From an uncultured bacterium (lineage in GTDB: Bacteria; Planctomycetota; UBA1135; UBA2386): a stretch of 64,000 nucleotides of DNA. The DNA lies in NCBI GenBank assembly GCA_937906475.1, contig CALCZA010000046.1, positions 1 to 64,000 of the forward strand. The letters are read 5' to 3'. The first letter of the stretch is position 1; every line of letters begins with the position of its first letter. Under the pieces are notes generated by a model. That model was given only the letters and a program-made list of their open reading frames with translations. It was not told where the DNA came from and did not search any database. This document shows, in pieces, positions 51,209 through 61,016 of the stretch. The translations under genes and the position numbers were made by a program.

Positions 51209-53671
51209 GTGTCCACGTATCGTCCTGTTCTGTCCGTTACCTTGACCACGAGCATTGCCTTGTTGGTCGGTAGTTCGCCACTCTGTAGTCAATCTGGAGG
51301 CGAGGAGGCGCGCATTAGCAAACTCACTGAGCAGATCAATCGCTCGGAAGCCAAGCTTGCTATCACCGGGGGAGTGGCCGACCAGTCTGGATCTACGGAT
51401 CCGGCACGCCGCCTAGCATGGTTCGAAGAGCACAAGCGCATGCGGGCATCGACGCCGCACCAGGACATGCCGTGGCACTTCCTTGGTCCGGACAATGTCA
51501 GTGGTCGGATCACCGACCTAGCCGTGCCGACACCACGCGGTCGCACCTATACGATCTATGGCGCGACGGCGACGGGGGGCGTGTGGCGCTCCGACAACGA
51601 AGGTACGACGTGGGAGCCGATCTTTGATCAAGAGGCCAGCACGTCGATCGGAGATATCGCGTTGGATCCATCCAATCCAGATGTGCTGTGGGTAGGCACC
51701 GGCGAAGCCAACATTTTCCGCAGTTCGACTGCCGGTTGTGGTCTCTACAAGACCGAAGACGGCGGCAAGACGTGGCAACACCGTGGCCTTGGTGGCACGC
51801 ATACCATTGCTCGTATCGTTGTGCATCCGAAGGATTCAAACACCATCTACGTCGCAGCGGGTGGCCACGAATGGACCGATAATCCCGAGCGCGGTGTCTA
51901 CAAGACGACCGACGGTGGTGAGAGTTGGCAGCGTGTTTTGTTCATCAACGAGCGTACTGGTGCCGTCGATCTGGTGATCAATCCGGAGGACCCAGATGTG
52001 CTCTACGCGGCGACGTGGCAGCGTATTCGCAGGCACTGGAGCGATCCGCGTATTGAAGAGGGCTATGACAAGAGCGATATCTGGAAGAGTGTCGATGGTG
52101 GCGATACGTGGAAGCCGATCAACCAGGGTCTTCCCGGTGCCGAAGTTCGTGGTCGCATCGGGATCGACCTGTGCCAGGCGCAACCTTCGACGCTCTATGC
52201 GTTCGTTGATTGCTACGAGGTTGCGAAGGGCGAGTCGCCGAAGGGCGAGGATTCCTATGGCCGTGCGCGCAAGAAGACCATCGAAGGCGCTCAGGTCTAT
52301 CGTTCCGACGATGACGGCGTGACTTGGCGCAAGACCAGTAAGTCGGATCGCTACATGCGTGGCGCGTGTTCGACCTACGGTTGGGTGTTTGGGCAGGTAC
52401 GCGCGGATCCCGTCGACCCCGACACGGTCTACATTATGGGGTTGGCGCTCAACGTCTCTAATGACAGTGGCGCCACGTTCCGACGCCTGCGCGGTATGCA
52501 TGGCGATCATCACGCTTTGTGGATCGATCCGGCCAACACGAGTTACCTGATCAACGGCAACGATGGCGGCGCGGCAATTTCTTACGACGGTGGCAAGAAG
52601 TGGCGCACGACGCGAGAGAACTTGCCGGCGGTGCAGTTTTACAACGTTGGCTTTGACTCGGACTCCCCGTTCCACGTCTACGGTTCGATCCAAGATCACG
52701 GTAGCCGTCGCGGCACCGTCACGATCGATCGCAAGAAGAACCGCATCTCCGGTAGCGATTGGAAGAGCGCGCCCGGTGGTGAAGCGTCGACGCACGTGGT
52801 CGATCCGAGTGATAGCAACACGCTCTATTCCGAGGGCTTCTACGGCAATATCTCGCGCACCGACATGACGACCCGGAAGCGCACTGCGATCAAGCCGAAG
52901 GATCGTGAAGGCGAGCCAAAGTTGCGCGGGCAGTGGTTGGCACCGTTCATTATTTCGCCGCACAACCCGCGCATCATCTACCACGGCATGAACCACTTGT
53001 TCCGCTCTATGGATCGCGGTGATGAGTGGCAGCGCATCAGTCCCGACCTCAGCTACGCGGAGCCGGAGAAGCTTGGTGACATCCCGTACCAAACGATCTT
53101 CTCGATCGCCGAGTCGCATCAACAGTTCGGGCACCTGTTTGTTGGCACGGATGACGGTCGCGTGCACCGCACGTTTGACGGTGGCAACAAATGGGAAGAG
53201 ATCACGGCTGGTCTGGCGCCGCATCGTTGGATCTCGCGCATCGAGGCTTCACGATTCATGAAGGGCACGATCTATCTTGCGCAGAACGGCAAGCGCAATG
53301 ATGACTTCGCCGCCTACCTGTGGCGCTCAAGCGACAACGGCTCGACTTGGCAGGACATCTCCAAGGGCATTCCTGGCGGCCCGATCAATGTGGTGCGTGA
53401 AGATCCGAAGGATGCCAACATCCTCTACGTAGGTACCGATCATGGTGTCTATGTCAGCACCGATGGCGCGAAGACCTGGGACGTTTTGGGCGCTGGCTTG
53501 CCGAGCACTCCGGTGCACGACTTGATCATTCATCCACGCGATGATGTTGCGGTGATCGCGACGCACGGCCGTGGCATGTATGCGTTGGACGTGCAGCCGT
53601 TGCGCAAGGATGGCGATTCCAAAGAGCAGCCCGGCAGCTTGCCGGACGGCCATGCGCCGGCCGGCAAGTAA
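51209..53671 (+). CDS. Secreted BNR/Asp-box beta-propeller protein (sortilin-like)
   Basis: 820 residues from GTG 51209, chosen because a signal peptide follows (VLSVTLTTSIALLVGSSPLC); 49 further in-frame upstream codons are open. The body has about eleven Asp-box motifs of the S-x-D-x-G-x-T-W type (SDNEGTTW, TEDGGKTW, TTDGGESW, SVDGGDTW, SDDDGVTW, SYDGGKKW, SMDRGDEW, TFDGGNKW, SSDNGSTW, STDGAKTW), so a large propeller like Vps10/sortilin domains or BNR exoproteins is expected. No glycosidase catalytic residues are obvious. It precedes a second propeller gene by 51 bases. Confidence 0.85.
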   Translation: MSTYRPVLSVTLTTSIALLVGSSPLCSQSGGEEARISKLTEQINRSEAKLAITGGVADQSGSTDPARRLAWFEEHKRMRASTPHQDMPWHFLGPDNVSGRITDLAVPTPRGRTYTIYGATATGGVWRSDNEGTTWEPIFDQEASTSIGDIALDPSNPDVLWVGTGEANIFRSSTAGCGLYKTEDGGKTWQHRGLGGTHTIARIVVHPKDSNTIYVAAGGHEWTDNPERGVYKTTDGGESWQRVLFINERTGAVDLVINPEDPDVLYAATWQRIRRHWSDPRIEEGYDKSDIWKSVDGGDTWKPINQGLPGAEVRGRIGIDLCQAQPSTLYAFVDCYEVAKGESPKGEDSYGRARKKTIEGAQVYRSDDDGVTWRKTSKSDRYMRGACSTYGWVFGQVRADPVDPDTVYIMGLALNVSNDSGATFRRLRGMHGDHHALWIDPANTSYLINGNDGGAAISYDGGKKWRTTRENLPAVQFYNVGFDSDSPFHVYGSIQDHGSRRGTVTIDRKKNRISGSDWKSAPGGEASTHVVDPSDSNTLYSEGFYGNISRTDMTTRKRTAIKPKDREGEPKLRGQWLAPFIISPHNPRIIYHGMNHLFRSMDRGDEWQRISPDLSYAEPEKLGDIPYQTIFSIAESHQQFGHLFVGTDDGRVHRTFDGGNKWEEITAGLAPHRWISRIEASRFMKGTIYLAQNGKRNDDFAAYLWRSSDNGSTWQDISKGIPGGPINVVREDPKDANILYVGTDHGVYVSTDGAKTWDVLGAGLPSTPVHDLIIHPRDDVAVIATHGRGMYALDVQPLRKDGDSKEQPGSLPDGHAPAGK

Positions 53672-53722
53672 GGGGCCTCAGTGGGGCTTGAGCGAGTAGA
53701 GTCGCTCAGCCCCCTTCGACCC

Positions 53723-55867
53723 ATGCAGTTCCTCGCACGACTTATTCTGCTTGTCAGTCTCGCCACCTCGGTGGTCGCGCAGAATGGCTTCCATCTCTAC
53801 TTCGGTCACGGTGGCAACGTCATCCTTGAGCAGCCGAAGTTGCCGGCCCCCGATCAGGGATTGACGCTTGAGTGCTGGTTTCGAGGTGCCGAGCGATTGC
53901 GAAGTTCCGTGTCGTTGTTGGCGATCGGGGCGGAGCAGAAGAAGGACGAAGACCGGGGGTTGTTCACACTCGCGTTGTCGGCGAGCAACAGTCTTAACTT
54001 CACTCTGCACAACGCGGCGGGTCAGTCGCAGAGTGTCGCCGGGCTTGGCAAGTGGTTCGATGGGCGTTGGCATCGAGCAACGGCGACGTGGGATGGCTTG
54101 ACGATGTGCGTTTACGTTGACGGCCGGCAGTTGGCGCAGAAAGAAGCCAAAGGCTTCGCGCCGCTTGCGACGTCAAAACACGCATTGAAGATCGGGCCAG
54201 TCAACTCCCCGAAGGCGCGCCGGTCGACCCGGTTCGATGGCTGCATTGGTGGCGTGCGGGTTTGGGGTCGCGGGTTGACTGCCGCCGAGGTGACGGCGGG
54301 CGGCAGCGAGACGGGGTGCATCGCGAGTTATGCGTTGACGGCGGATGAGCCAGTTGGCGAGCTTCGCAATGAGGTCGGAGAAGATTCTGTTGCCGATTTG
54401 ACTGAGGATCTGGCAACAGTTGGTTGGCTCCGCACGCGTTCGTGGATGCATGCCAATAACGGCAAAGGTGTCTCGGATCGCGGGTTCGACTTCTACTGCT
54501 ACGACCTCGCCGACGTGGTCACCGGTTCGGGGCGTCAGATCTTAGTCGAGCATGCAAAGAAGAAGCGCGTCGGTGTGCTGTGGCAAGATTCGCAGACAGG
54601 CTCGATCGCCGTCACGTGGATTGACTCGAATTTGCGTTCGCATGAGACCTACGAACTGACGGCCGCTGCTGGCATGCGACTGGCCGGTGGGACGACCGAC
54701 GATGTGGGCAACGTCTACTACCTGACGATTCAGGACGCGCCGCGCAACCGTACGGAGGACTTCGAAGTGGCGGCCGTGATGCATAAGGCGCGGTTCGATG
54801 GCTCTGGCCCTATTCAGCGAGCGTTGGATGTCTCGAAGCGCGGTGTCAATATCTACGACTTCAGTTCGGGAGTGTTGCGCAGCGCGAGTCTGCGCCACAG
54901 CAAGGGCACGATCGGTGTGATGTTGCCGCGGCGCATGCACAAGAGTGGCGATGGCCTGCGGCATCAGGGTGCGATTGCGTTGACGTTCTCCGCCAAGGAC
55001 TTGGAGTTGACGCATCACCATGGCCAGACGAGCGGTCACTCGATGGCGAACTTTCTGACGGTCAACAAGAAGGGCAACTTCGTCGCGTTGGATCTGGGCG
55101 ACAACTACCCACGCGGTGTGCATCTGCACGAGTTCGACAAAGCGAAGCGCACGTCGCGGTTGGTGTTCACGTTCAAGACGCAGCATTCGACGCGCGCCAA
55201 GGGTGGCTACCCGGTCTACGGCGAGATCAGTAGCAGTGGCCGGACGTTCTACAAGTGGTCGAACGATAACGCTGTCTATACCGAGCTTGGCGGGCTTGTC
55301 GAGAACAAGCGTTCGTACTCGATTGTGTTCGCGACGGATCAGGGAGTCGATGGCCGCGTGCTGGATAACAGTCGCGCGTTTCGTGGCTGCGATGATCCGC
55401 GCAATCTCGCGCTAGTGCACGTTGTTAAGAACTTTGGTCGGGCGCCAGGCGGCAGTGAGATCGGCGACGCGTTGATGGCATCGTTGCCGCGAAAGCCCGT
55501 TGTCGAGACCGGCGGCTACTTCGACTTCTCCGGCCGCTGGCACAAGCAGCGGGTTGTGGGTGTGACGTGGCTGACCAAATATGCGGCGGGAGAGGGCGCC
55601 CACGCACCGCTGCTTGTCGCGCGCGACGATGGCAACATCCTCGTGCTGTGGGAGAAGACCGGCGGCGATGCGTCGTTGCGCGCGATGCTGATCGAACCCG
55701 ATGGATCGGTTGTTCAAGAAGAGTTCGCGTTGCCGTTCTCGACGAAGCTCAATCGGCAGGATCGAGTGCTCACGATGGGCGACCGCACCTATCTTCTCGC
55801 GAGTGATGGCGGTGGCGATCGGCGCCGCGGTGACGAACAGTCGCGGCTCTACTTCTTGCGAAACTAG
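53723..55867 (+). CDS. Secreted LamG plus BNR-type repeat protein
   Basis: 714 residues from ATG 53723; an upstream in-frame Met at 53681 is less likely because a signal peptide (MQFLARLILLVSLATSVVAQ) begins here. Residues about 25-215 are a LamG/concanavalin-like domain (LTLECWFRGA, GKWFDGRWHRATATWDG, CVYVDGRQLAQ, FDGCIGGVRVWGRGLTAAEV). The remainder resembles BNR_4-type repeat proteins (GYPVYGEISSSGRTFYKWSN, LVVDD-type segments) found in sugar-binding or lyase exoproteins. No catalytic residues are assigned. It may share a transcript with the propeller gene upstream. Confidence 0.75.
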   Translation: MQFLARLILLVSLATSVVAQNGFHLYFGHGGNVILEQPKLPAPDQGLTLECWFRGAERLRSSVSLLAIGAEQKKDEDRGLFTLALSASNSLNFTLHNAAGQSQSVAGLGKWFDGRWHRATATWDGLTMCVYVDGRQLAQKEAKGFAPLATSKHALKIGPVNSPKARRSTRFDGCIGGVRVWGRGLTAAEVTAGGSETGCIASYALTADEPVGELRNEVGEDSVADLTEDLATVGWLRTRSWMHANNGKGVSDRGFDFYCYDLADVVTGSGRQILVEHAKKKRVGVLWQDSQTGSIAVTWIDSNLRSHETYELTAAAGMRLAGGTTDDVGNVYYLTIQDAPRNRTEDFEVAAVMHKARFDGSGPIQRALDVSKRGVNIYDFSSGVLRSASLRHSKGTIGVMLPRRMHKSGDGLRHQGAIALTFSAKDLELTHHHGQTSGHSMANFLTVNKKGNFVALDLGDNYPRGVHLHEFDKAKRTSRLVFTFKTQHSTRAKGGYPVYGEISSSGRTFYKWSNDNAVYTELGGLVENKRSYSIVFATDQGVDGRVLDNSRAFRGCDDPRNLALVHVVKNFGRAPGGSEIGDALMASLPRKPVVETGGYFDFSGRWHKQRVVGVTWLTKYAAGEGAHAPLLVARDDGNILVLWEKTGGDASLRAMLIEPDGSVVQEEFALPFSTKLNRQDRVLTMGDRTYLLASDGGGDRRRGDEQSRLYFLRN

Positions 55868-55949
55868 CTGACACCGTGAGCGAGCGACGGGTTGGTGCTT
55901 AGTCCCGACGCCTTGCTAACGCTGTTGTTGCTGGTAGCGCGAGGTGCCG

Positions 55950-56801
55950 CTACTCCGGCATGCCCAAGCGACCCATTGGCGTCTTGATGGCGGGCGGCCA
56001 CAGGTCGATGCCGAACGTGAAGCCGAGTAGGTGTAGTTCGATGCCGTCCTTGATGCCGATGGCGGCGCCGAGCGTTAGCAAGTCCAGGTGCACCCCGGTG
56101 CGCGTCGGCGTCAGGCCGACACCAAAGCCAAGTGGGCCATGCCAATCCTTGCCGATCATCCTCGGGTGTAGGTCGGCGCTAACGCCTGCTTGTTCGAGCA
56201 CCCAGCGTGCGTAGCTGTTGCTGTTGGGGCCGGGCCACATCACGTAGGTGCTGTGCTCGGGATACGTCTCCGGTTGACGCATGACTTCGATCAGGCGGCG
56301 TGCATCGTCGCCGCTCCATTCACTCAGTAAGTACTCGTTCGAAGACTCGTTGATGTAGGTGATCGGTGAGAAGCTGCGCACACAGCCGAGTTGGCGGCGT
56401 ATCGATTCGACGGTCTCTGTCTTGCGGCCATCCGAGTAGCGGCGCTGCTTGGCGGATCTGTTGAGGTAATAGCCCCATTGGCTGCCGGCCCAGATTTCCC
56501 ACTGCTCCCAGATGTTGCTGTTGTGGTCGTAGACGAGGAAGTATGGGTGCAGCGCGACGCCACGAGCATGGAGCGAGTCGCGTGTCCACATTTGCACGAA
56601 GTCGTCTGGCGGCGAAGAGGCGTGGTCGATCCAGCCCTTCGAAGAACTTCCTTCCGGCGCGATCGTGTCGCCGTTCGTGGTGATCGTGCGCGGGGAGATG
56701 AGGGTCGGGTAAGTGTGTTCGAGCGACCGCGTGGCGCAACTGGTGAGCGTGAGCAAAAGTGCCGCAAGCATGGCGCAGGGTTTGGCGGCAGCAGTCATCA
56801 T
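55950..56801 (-). CDS. DUF3750 family lipoprotein
   Basis: 283 residues; ATG 56798 is equivalent. Lipobox LTLTSC lies near residue 22. The mature part fits DUF3750: SKGWIDHASSPP, VALHPYFLVYDHNSNIWEQWEIW, the TYVMWPGPNSNSYARWVLEQ core and GKDWHGPLGFGVGLTPTRTG. The C-terminus (GAAIGIKDGIELHLLGFTFG) is beta-rich. The family has no known activity. Confidence 0.75.
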   Translation of the reverse strand: MMTAAAKPCAMLAALLLTLTSCATRSLEHTYPTLISPRTITTNGDTIAPEGSSSKGWIDHASSPPDDFVQMWTRDSLHARGVALHPYFLVYDHNSNIWEQWEIWAGSQWGYYLNRSAKQRRYSDGRKTETVESIRRQLGCVRSFSPITYINESSNEYLLSEWSGDDARRLIEVMRQPETYPEHSTYVMWPGPNSNSYARWVLEQAGVSADLHPRMIGKDWHGPLGFGVGLTPTRTGVHLDLLTLGAAIGIKDGIELHLLGFTFGIDLWPPAIKTPMGRLGMPE

Positions 56802-56888
56802 TGAGCGGCAGGTTAGCAGTCAGCGAGCCGATGGCGAGGCTGCAAATCTTCTCACTGGATCGGTGCGAGCGGCATGTGGCGCGTTCGT

Positions 56889-57944
56889 TTAGCCACCGCG
56901 CGTGTGCATCTCGAGATGCGGATTGTCGCGGAGGTTAGCTGGTTCGGCGAGCGGCGCGCGGTCGGTCATGCCCGCACGCACTTCGGCACCGCGGTCCGAA
57001 CGATCAGTCCAAACCTCGATCAGCCTGTTCCGCAGCGCTTCATCACTCATGCCGCTGCGAATGAGTTGCCGCAGGTCTGTGCCCTTTTCCGCGTAGAGGC
57101 ACGTGAACCACATGCCGTCCGCGGTCAGGCGCGCGCGGTCGCAAGTTGCGCAGAAGGGCTGGGTGACGGAACTGATGATGCCGAAAGTCGTGCCGTCGGG
57201 CAGGGCAAAGCGGTCGGCTGGCGCCGCATCAACACGCGCCACCTCGGTAATCGAGCCGTACTTGGCTGACAGAATTTCGAGGATGCGGTCGCGCGTGACG
57301 ACGCGATCCATGCGCCAGCGGGTCGCACCGCCAACGTCCATGTATTCAATGAAACGCAGTTCGGCCGAGGCGGAACGGGCGAACTCGATGAGTTCGACGA
57401 ACTCCCCGTCGTTGACGCCGTTGATCGCGACGGTGTCGATCTTGGTGTTCTCGAAGCCGACTTCCCGCGCCACGCGCAAGCCTTCGAAGACGCGTTCGAG
57501 ATCGTCGCGCCGCGTCATCATCGAGAACGTCTCCGGATCGATCGTGTCGAGGCTGACCGTTAGGCGGTGCAGGCCGGCGTCCTTCAGGTCTTGTGCGTGC
57601 TTTGGCAACAGCACCCCGTTGGTCGTCATCGCGATGTCGCGAAGTTGCGGCCGCTCGGCCAGCATCTTGATCAGCACCGGCAACTGCGAACGCAACAGTG
57701 GCTCGCCACCAGTGAGTCGCACCTTGTCGACTCCGAGTGTGACGAACTGGTCGACGACCCGGGTGATCTCTTCGAACGACAGCACGTCGTCCTTGGGCAG
57801 CCAGACATACTCATCTTCCGGCATGCAATACTGGCATCGCAGGTTGCAGCGGTCCGTCACGGACAAGCGCAGGTTGCGGAGCGGCCTGCCTAGGCGGTCT
57901 GGAAAATTGGAGGTCACAGGTCGAATGACAATAGCATCCGCCAA
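56889..57944 (-). CDS. moaA: GTP 3',8-cyclase MoaA
   Basis: 351 residues. The radical SAM motif C-x3-C-x2-C is Cys33, Cys37 and Cys40 (DRCNLRCQYC). The second [4Fe-4S] cluster ligands are Cys265, Cys268 and Cys282 (PFCATCDRARLTADGMWFTC), and the C-terminal GG is present. It converts GTP to the cyclic precursor of molybdopterin with MoaC. It is a single gene, with no other molybdenum-cofactor gene beside it. Confidence 0.95.
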   Translation of the reverse strand: MADAIVIRPVTSNFPDRLGRPLRNLRLSVTDRCNLRCQYCMPEDEYVWLPKDDVLSFEEITRVVDQFVTLGVDKVRLTGGEPLLRSQLPVLIKMLAERPQLRDIAMTTNGVLLPKHAQDLKDAGLHRLTVSLDTIDPETFSMMTRRDDLERVFEGLRVAREVGFENTKIDTVAINGVNDGEFVELIEFARSASAELRFIEYMDVGGATRWRMDRVVTRDRILEILSAKYGSITEVARVDAAPADRFALPDGTTFGIISSVTQPFCATCDRARLTADGMWFTCLYAEKGTDLRQLIRSGMSDEALRNRLIEVWTDRSDRGAEVRAGMTDRAPLAEPANLRDNPHLEMHTRGG

Positions 57945-58005
57945 TCGTCTTGGAAGCCAGCTACGTAGCGCGTCCGGTCCGAGCGATGCTCGCAGGCGGC
58001 CGCAG

Positions 58006-59757
58006 TTAGTTCGGAAACTTGTCGGCTAGCTTGCGTAACCGGCCGATGCGGTGGCGCGGAGGCGCCTCGTTGGCCTGCGTATCGATCGGTGGCATCGCCA
58101 ATTCAAAAATTTGCTGCAGAGCCGCCGCGCTGGCGTTGCGGGTGTGGGAAGGCGTGTGCTCGTCCGCGAGCAGATCGAGCAGCATGTTGACGGTGGCGCG
58201 TTGGGGCCGCTTAACCAGCGCATTCCACAGCGCCGTCGGCACCGGTCGTTGGCGCAGTGCCTGGCGCAACTCACGGCCGCCATGGCGGACCAGTTGCAGC
58301 GATTTCACGTCGACGCGGGATCGTTCCTTGTCGACTTGGGCGATCACCCGTTTCAGGTCGTTCTCGAATTGCGTGCCAAACGCGAGCGCCAGGACCCGTT
58401 GCAGGATGCGGTCGTGGTTCTCGATCGGCTCACAGGTGCCGTGGCCAGCCTTGGCAATCTTCTCGAAGTGGTCCCGGGTGGCGGCGCTAGCGCGATCAGG
58501 GCTCGTGATCAACGTGTGCACGAACGATCGGCGGTTGAGCGTGAAACGCTTCACCTCGGCCAGCAGTTTTTTGAAGTCGTTGGTATGCGCTGGCGCGTCG
58601 CCAGCCAGCACCACGACGCGGCGGGCGCTGTGCCGCCAATTTTGCTTGAAGGCTGAGTTCAATCCGGCCCGCACATCTTCGCGAAGATCGCCGCCGCCTT
58701 CGGCAACGATGAATTGCACGAAGTTGGTTGCACGCCAGTAGTCGATGTCGAGCGGGACCTGGCGCACGCGGTATTCCTCGCGGGGACCGCGATCGCGGTA
58801 GGTCACTAGGCCAATGCGTGCGTCTGGCACTAGCGTGCGCAGGACATCGAGCATCTGAATGATCGTCGACTTGGTGTCGAGAATCGTACGGGTCATCGAG
58901 CCTGTGCTGTCAAAGACGAACATGATCTCGAGCCCGGTCTGCTGCAGGGCCTCGACCTGCTCCTTGAAACTGCCGGAGCCGATGCCGATTGCACCGTTGT
59001 TGACATCGCCGCCGCTGTTCCTCGCTTGCTTGCGCGTCACGAGGGTCGGGTTCTCGGTCAGTTGCTGCTTCTCGTGGTTCGGTCTTTCGGTGATCGGGAC
59101 CCGCTCCTCGTCGATTAGGAACTCCGGATCGTCTGGCAACTCATCGGACTCGGGTTCCGAGGTGACTTGTGGCGGCGCGGGCGCGCGATCGCCCTTCGGG
59201 TCGTTAGCCGTGAGGCTGAGACTGAGTGTCGCTAAGCGCTGCTCATCGGTCTGCTGGGCTTGCGTGATCCAAAACAGAAACAGCATCAGCAGCAAGTGCA
59301 GCACCAGCGAGACCATCAGCCACGGCGCGCGGCGCAGTTCTGTCGACATCTGCTGCGCGAAGGATCTGTCTTGGCGCCACGGCCGGGCGGCCGCCAACCG
59401 CACCTTTTTGAAACGGTAATCCTTGGCGGCCAGGCGCAGTGCGGGGATCGGGACCACGACCGCATTGCCATCGTCGACCATGACGACGATTAGCTCACCG
59501 GCGATCCCGAGCCGATCTCCGGGCTGTAATTCTCCGGAGCTGACCTTTTCTTCGTTGTGAAGAACCCCGGCCATTTCGCTCAGATCCTCGAACGTGACCC
59601 TCTCCGCGGTTACCGAGATGCGGACGTGGAATGGCTCTGCCTCCGCAATGCGAAGGTCACAATCGTCGGCGTTACCGAGGAAATAGTCTCGACCGGGATC
59701 GAGGGCGTGGCCCGAATTGCCGAGTCTCAGCGTCAGTAGAGGGGAGCCTGGTTCCAC
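58006..59757 (-). CDS. FHA-like / single-span / VWA domain protein
   Basis: 583 residues from GTG 59757; a TTG at 59835 would add 26. Residues 1-110 resemble a forkhead-associated fold (LTLRLGNSGHALDPG, DCDLRIAEAEPFHVRI). A single hydrophobic helix lies at about 145-167 (VSLVLHLLLMLFLFWI). After a Pro/Asp linker, residues 275-460 are a von Willebrand A domain with MIDAS DSTGSM (Asp283), VVVLAGDAPAHT, and GGGDLREDV. The C-terminal 110 residues are helical. It may bind phosphorylated partners on one side and a metal-dependent ligand on the other. It diverges from rsmD with 80 bases between. Confidence 0.8.
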   Translation of the reverse strand: MEPGSPLLTLRLGNSGHALDPGRDYFLGNADDCDLRIAEAEPFHVRISVTAERVTFEDLSEMAGVLHNEEKVSSGELQPGDRLGIAGELIVVMVDDGNAVVVPIPALRLAAKDYRFKKVRLAAARPWRQDRSFAQQMSTELRRAPWLMVSLVLHLLLMLFLFWITQAQQTDEQRLATLSLSLTANDPKGDRAPAPPQVTSEPESDELPDDPEFLIDEERVPITERPNHEKQQLTENPTLVTRKQARNSGGDVNNGAIGIGSGSFKEQVEALQQTGLEIMFVFDSTGSMTRTILDTKSTIIQMLDVLRTLVPDARIGLVTYRDRGPREEYRVRQVPLDIDYWRATNFVQFIVAEGGGDLREDVRAGLNSAFKQNWRHSARRVVVLAGDAPAHTNDFKKLLAEVKRFTLNRRSFVHTLITSPDRASAATRDHFEKIAKAGHGTCEPIENHDRILQRVLALAFGTQFENDLKRVIAQVDKERSRVDVKSLQLVRHGGRELRQALRQRPVPTALWNALVKRPQRATVNMLLDLLADEHTPSHTRNASAAALQQIFELAMPPIDTQANEAPPRHRIGRLRKLADKFPN

Positions 59758-59837
59758 AGCGTTCTTATTATCGTCTGTTCCGGGGGCGTGTCGTAGTTGC
59801 ACCGAGGCGATCTGCCTGCCACCATCTTGGCGCAAAC

Positions 59838-60542
59838 ATGAGCTTGCGCATCATTGGCGGTGATTTTGGTGGTCGGACCCTCAAGACGGTTCGCGGCTTG
59901 GGAACTCGACCCCTCCTTGGGCAAGTGCGTGAGGCGCTCTTCAACATCCTGGGAGATCAGGTTGACGGCGCTTTCGTATGGGACCTTTTCGCTGGAACTG
60001 GATCTTCCGGCATGGAATCGCTTTCGCGCGGTGCCGCCAGGGTCTTGTTCGTCGAGAAGAACGGTAAGGCCATCGGTATCCTGCGCAACAACTTGCAGTC
60101 GTTGGGCGACGAAGCCTTCGAGCGCGGGGTAGTGATTAAGGCCGACGCTTGGGACCCACCGGTGATGCACCGATCGCTGTTTGGCGCGGCCCGCGACGAG
60201 GATGCCGATGCCGATGCTGATGTGGATGCCGAGACCGATGGTGGCGCCGAAGTTGAGATCGCCCCCGACATCATTTTCTTGGACCCGCCCTACTCGATGG
60301 TCGCCGAAGACCCGGTCAAGTCGATGGCGCGAGCGCGTCGCCTGCTCGATCGCACCGCCGACAAGGGCTGCGTGTTGTTTCACTTCGAGCGTGGCGTGCT
60401 CGACGAAGATGACTTCGATAGCAACCTCGACGTCGACCTGCGCGAGTGGGGCACCAGCGTCGTAGCGATGCTCTGGCGCGAAGGTGATGCGCCGGCTGCG
60501 GTGTACAAGCGCCGCGCGAAAGAACGCGCGAAAGGCAACTAG
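59838..60542 (+). CDS. rsmD: RsmD-like 16S rRNA guanine-N2-methyltransferase with acidic insert
   Basis: 234 residues from ATG 59838 (MSLRIIGGDFGGR). The RsmD pattern is present: RPLLGQVREALFNILG, WDLFAGTGSSGMESLSRGA with motif I, and FLDPPYS at 147-153 (the (N/D)PPY motif). RsmD methylates G966 of 16S rRNA. An extra stretch at about 119-140 is made of alternating Asp and Ala (EDADADADVDAETD), encoded by a GATGCC-rich repeat, and sits directly before the DPPY segment. Its disorder would leave a charged loop near the active site. Confidence 0.85.
   Translation: MSLRIIGGDFGGRTLKTVRGLGTRPLLGQVREALFNILGDQVDGAFVWDLFAGTGSSGMESLSRGAARVLFVEKNGKAIGILRNNLQSLGDEAFERGVVIKADAWDPPVMHRSLFGAARDEDADADADVDAETDGGAEVEIAPDIIFLDPPYSMVAEDPVKSMARARRLLDRTADKGCVLFHFERGVLDEDDFDSNLDVDLREWGTSVVAMLWREGDAPAAVYKRRAKERAKGN
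60192..60257 (+). repeat. GATGCC-like repeat encoding the acidic insert of RsmD
   Basis: Imperfect 6-base units GAT GCC / GAT GCT / GAT GTG encode alternating Asp and Ala residues between the methyltransferase motifs. Confidence 0.7.
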
Positions 60543-61016
60543 TCCTAGCCGAGCCTGCTTACTGGCCGACGACGATACGAAGAGCGTTCGTTAGCGGCCA
60601 TACACGCCCGAACTGACCTGGTCGCGGACCGTCAGCGTCGAGTTCGTCTATGAGTTCGATTGCGTAGCGATCAGCGCCATCGTGACTTCGGCACCGGCGA
60701 GCGCTTGGCCGCCGAGTCTAAACAAGAATCCGTACGGCGAAGTGTCGGTGTAGAGATCACTCAGATAGACGAGAGGCTGTTGCGGATGTCATCGAGTTTG
60801 GCTCTGGGTGTCGAAGTGCCCATGCGATCGTTGGATTCTGAAGCAGTCGGTCGATTTCTCGGTGATGTTGGTGGTTTACACCACAGTCGAAAGTGGCCGC
60901 CCAGGAGGTCCTCTTTGGGACTGTGTGCAATGAGGCGTCAAGCCAACCGGCACGACGGTCCGATAGCTGTCTCGCGTAGGTAACTGCGCACCAAACGCAT
61001 CCAGGTTCTATTCAAC
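60543..61016. other. Intergenic region without a confident gene
   Basis: About 470 bases. A minus-strand stretch around 60655-60770 can be read as SPYGFLFRLGGQALAGAEVT and other fragments but is broken by TGA and TAG codons and has no start; a plus-strand frame at 60660-60983 looks no better. It may contain decayed coding. Confidence 0.4.

Noticed and set aside
51836-53224. Long minus-strand open frame of about 462 codons opposite the BNR propeller gene
   Set aside because: The plus strand has eleven Asp-box repeats and a signal peptide; the opposite frame is a composition artefact.
60650-60830. Minus-strand protein-like stretch with TGA, considered as another selenoprotein
   Set aside because: TGA and TAG both interrupt it, no start or family can be found and no stem-loop follows the TGA at suitable spacing.
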